Assembly: GCF_027409185.1 (NCBI RefSeq)
Contig: NC_084463.1
Span: 42,200,407-42,264,406 of the forward strand
Source of the DNA: Cynocephalus volans
Lineage: Eukaryota > Chordata > Mammalia > Dermoptera > Cynocephalidae
Length of the DNA: 64,000 nt
Reading direction: 5' to 3'
Notes under the pieces: generated by a model
The model's input: the letters and a program-made list of their open reading frames with translations, nothing else
Database searches by the model: none
What the model was told of the DNA's origin: nothing
Part shown: positions 60,855 through 64,000 of the stretch, piece after piece
Position numbering within the stretch: the first letter of the stretch is position 1
How the letters are laid out: each line of letters starts with the position of its first letter
Made by a program: the position numbers and the translations under genes

Positions 60855-60960
60855 TGCTGGCTGCTGGCTCACTTGGGAGAGTATGATGTTGATAACACAA
60901 AGGTCACATGTTCAGATCCCCATATCGGCCAGCCACTAAAAAACCAAAAACAAAGAAGAA
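60855..60960 (+). mobile_element. tRNA-derived SINE, sense
   Basis: Body ggctgctggctcacttggga, gagtatgatgttgataacac and B-box-like catgttcagatcccc, with an A-rich tail. Flanked by cagcctatgcattt (60841-60854) and cagtctgtgcattt (60961-60974), a 14-bp duplication with two changes. Confidence 0.82.
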
Positions 60961-61150
60961 CAGTCTGTGCATTTAGACCAAGTTTTAACATTATGTGAAA
61001 AATCTACAGATTAAATTCACTAGGTATTGCTAAGATTAGCTTCCTGGCTTCTTACATTGTTCAAAATGTTCTTAAGAAAGAAAGACTATTAAACAGGATA
61101 TGAAAAATTAATAAGTGCATACCCATAGGGTAGGTTTTCTAAGTCTGCGA

Positions 61151-61350
61151 GCACACCGGACTCACTGCTAACCTTGTTAGCAATCTAGCACATGTTTTGT
61201 AATCTAGGAAAAACATTAAAGGTGAATTATGTATACAGTTACTATAAATAGCACACTGGACTCACTGCTAACCTTGTTAGCAATCTAGCACATGTTTTGT
61301 AATCTAGGAAAAACATTAAAGGTGAATTATGTATACAGTTACTATAAATG
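61151..61350. repeat. 100-bp tandem duplication, nearly identical
   Basis: 61151-61250 and 61251-61350 differ only at two places: gcacaccgga versus gcacactgga, and the last base. The duplication is recent or an assembly artefact. Confidence 0.97.
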
Positions 61351-61374
61351 TGAGGAAAATCATGTTAATTATTG

Positions 61375-61592
61375 CTACTAATTCATATATCAATAGCTAT
61401 AATTTAATAAGCACCCAATATATCAACTGCAGAACATGGATTTTCTCATTAATTCTCCTAAAAACACAATCAGGAAGGTGCTATATTCACTTTAGAGATA
61501 ATAGAGCCTCAAAATGTTAATTGTCTCATAGCTAGTAAGCGGTTTGATTCCAAAGCCTGCACTTTCTCTGCCATGCTGTGCTAACAGTTAGT
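61375..61592 (-). mobile_element. MIR SINE, antisense
   Basis: tctcatagctagtaagcggt, ttgattccaaagcctgcact and ccatgctgtgctaac follow the reverse-complement MIR consensus. Confidence 0.65.
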
Positions 61593-63375
61593 CATTTTGC
61601 CTTGAATCCAATGCAATTAATTTTCCCTAGTTATTAAATACAAGTTGTTTTTGAGAAAATGAGAACAAATCTGACTCAACATCTTGAGTAAAATTAAATA
61701 TTCCTTAAGATGAGCAATATAGTTAAAAATAAACAAAATGTTTAAGATTCATTTTCTTTAAAAGGCAAGTTTAGGCTTAAAAAGGAATTTAAAAACAGCC
61801 AACTGACTTACCACACATAATCATAATTTGGGCATTTTAAATAATAACACTTAAATAGTATGTTTGAAATTATATTAACTTTGGTAACTGAAGTATTCAA
61901 AAGAATTCATTAGAGCTACCATTATATGGAAAAATCAAGTACCCAGTGTATAAGTGATGCATCATAAAAAATATTTACTTTAAAATAACTATTGAAGAAA
62001 TTTTGACTTATGCTTCATAGTCATTGTTTTTTCATTTATATGAGAGAGCAACTTATTTATGCCAAGGAATTTGAATAATGATAAAAGACTTAAATTTGAC
62101 AAAGATGTTGGTCTTTAAGGAAATCTGGCTCTTTTCAGATTTGGATATAGTCCTACTTAGAATGTGCTTTCATTCCTTATAGTTTCAACAGCACACACAA
62201 ATCTTAAGTACTGTCAGTGTTATAAATAGCATCTCACACAATGTTTAGTCTAACATTTCCCATCTGCAGACAGCTGAAGTTTAAAATTACACGCAATTAT
62301 TGTTAAAGATTTTTTAAAAACCCACAAAACTGCCCAAGCTACTTACAAGCTGGCATTGAGCAATCCCTGGTGTTGTAATAGAGTCGATGGAAATGTTTGC
62401 TACATTCAGCTGAAAATGTGACTAGCCCTAGTGAACAGGAAAAGAATGTTTATTATAAACACAGTCGTGTTTTCCAGACAAATTTGCTGGCACTTTATGG
62501 ATGAACATAAAATATAACTGCAGTTATAATATAACATCCTTCCATGCCCTTAAAAGAACTTGCTGAGCACTCTTCCCCTCCCCAGACTCTGTGGGAGGAG
62601 GGAGTTGTGATCTGTGAAAAATAATCTAAATTCATTCCACATTCTCAACACCTCACATAATGGAAGCTTCACTTTCACCAGAACTTTTTAGAATAACTAG
62701 GAGTGAAAAGCTCTAGACTGAAAAAAAATCTGTAGAGAGCAAATCAAGTGGATGTGAAGAATAAAAAATAAATATTCTTGGTTTTTACTTTCTGTTCCCC
62801 AGTTTTTTATTTAATAGGAAGTATTGTTTATATGCAAAGACATTTATTCCATTTTCTCGTTACAGTAATTTGTGTCCTATTTGTGTCAAGGACTATTGTA
62901 AAGTGGGCAGGAGAAACTTCCCTTATCTCTCCCCATAAACCCCAGGTAGCCCCACCAAAACTTCTATCCCTCCACTTGGAGCTGCTGTCTATGGAAGTGG
63001 TAGAAGTAGGAGAGTCCACAGTCACGCTAACAGGTGCCTTCACTTCCCCGTGATGCAGGTGGACCTCACCTGATCTTCACGACCATCGTTTTGAAGTTAA
63101 TTAACAAATACGTTCCTTGGATTTGATTAAGTGGGAAAATCACATCTTTCCCACATTATAGGCCTGAGATGTAAAACAATAAAAGATAGCTGAGATGATT
63201 GGGAACAGAGCAGCAACAGTAATATAGCAATAGTAAATACAGGGGTGTACTGTTCAGAACAATTTAATGATTTACTAGAACTTGGCCCCAAATCACCCAT
63301 CTAGGATGATTTGAGATTAATCCACAAATTTGATATGAAGAACAAAACAGTGTGATAAGAGAGTCTTTTACTTGT
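61593..63375. other. No gene recognised
   Basis: AT-rich. A 91-codon open frame at 62778-63053 has no recognisable domain or splice context. Confidence 0.4.
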
Positions 63376-63479
63376 GTTTAAGATGTGACATATGAAAGTC
63401 TGTCTCTCCCTTGTTCGAAAAACCTCTATTTCCCCGATTGGCTGGGGAGCACAGGCTAAGTTCCTCAGCATGCCACTTA

Positions 63480-63615
63480 AGATTGTTCATCAAAGAAATG
63501 TCAAATGTCTAAGGGGATGCATGTACAAAACACATGAACACGTCAAAACATCACACTGTATCCCATAAATATGTACGATTATTACATATCAATTAGAAAT
63601 AGATTTTTAAAACTT
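63480..63615 (+). mobile_element. L1 3'-tail fragment, sense
   Basis: catcacactgtatcccataa and atgtacgattattacatatc are the usual end of an L1 3' UTR. Confidence 0.65.
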
Positions 63616-63619
63616 TTTT

Positions 63620-63920
63620 TAAAAAGGTCTCACTAAAGCACATAATAAAGAATTTTCAGAACATTGGTGATAAGAGAGAGAGACAGAGAGAGAAGTCGAT
63701 CCAAAACCCTTCCGTAGAGAACAACAGAGGCCACACACAGCAGATCGGGTGTTAGAATGCTATCAGATTTCTCATAGTAACATTGAAAGCTACAAGAATG
63801 GCTTATGTCTTCAAAACTCTGACAGAAAATAAATTTGAACATAAAATTTCACAACTAGCCAAACTGTGATTCAAGTGCTAGAATAAAATAAAGACATTTT
63901 CAGACAAAAAAAAAAAAAAG
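63620..63920 (+). mobile_element. L1/HAL1 internal fragment, sense
   Basis: Phrases cacaactagccaaactgtga, ttcaagtgctagaataaaat and aaagacattttcagaca, then an A run, are typical of L1/HAL1 coding sequence, here without an open frame. Confidence 0.6.
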
Positions 63921-64000
63921 ATTGTTCACAGCCTTGCTTTCTGGATGTATATTTGCCCAACGGTCACACACATCCCTACCTAAATTCACCCACAGTCTGT

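Overview
This is nuclear DNA from a placental mammal. It is dominated by interspersed repeats: many L1 fragments of several ages, ERVL-MaLR LTRs, MIR and L2 remnants, and Tigger- and mariner-like DNA elements. There is no operon-like organisation, no dense coding, and no tRNA, rRNA or CRISPR. Five short SINEs are tRNA-derived, and the clearest have a tRNA-Ile-like body. No Alu or other 7SL-type SINE is visible. Together with MST/THE1-like MaLR LTRs, this points to a colugo (Dermoptera, whose CYN SINEs are tRNA-Ile-derived). That assignment is inference from memory of SINE families, not a search result.

Left part (1-22 kb). On the minus strand a RALGDS-family exon lies at 282-475. The start of a KRAB zinc-finger-type gene follows: KRAB-B at 4548-4640, KRAB-A at 4892-5018, a start-codon exon at 17339-17484, and a CpG-island promoter near 18.6-19.15 kb. 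The three coding exons join in frame with standard splice sites, but no zinc-finger exon is in the window. To the right, on the plus strand, 19.85-22.0 kb holds a broken, intron-containing SYCE1-like copy. The spaces between are filled by old L1s, MaLR LTRs, an LTR-like insertion with a 4-bp target duplication, and a decayed retroviral pol fragment.

Middle (22-41 kb). Old L1 fragments lead to a CpG-rich minisatellite (26.93-28.32 kb) with a higher-order arrangement. It directly abuts a minus-strand TATA/CCAAT promoter and an unrecognised first coding exon (28480-28597). A processed, frameshifted HNRNPL pseudogene (31.1-32.2 kb) sits inside an antisense L1. At 38.8-41.1 kb there is a fairly young L1 with a 5' inversion, flanked by a 15-bp target duplication with one mismatch.

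Right part (41-64 kb). This is AT-rich sequence with MIR, L2, L1 and SINE remnants and no recognisable exon. The notable object is 54.06-56.39 kb, an L1-like insertion lacking ORF1 and nearly all of ORF2. It carries an 80-bp tandem array in what looks like its 5' UTR. A near-perfect 100-bp tandem duplication lies at 61151-61350. Four copies of an approximately 80-bp mariner-type palindromic MITE are spread over the window. I did not find a new multi-gene system; the best leads are the two tandem arrays and the uncharacterised first exon.
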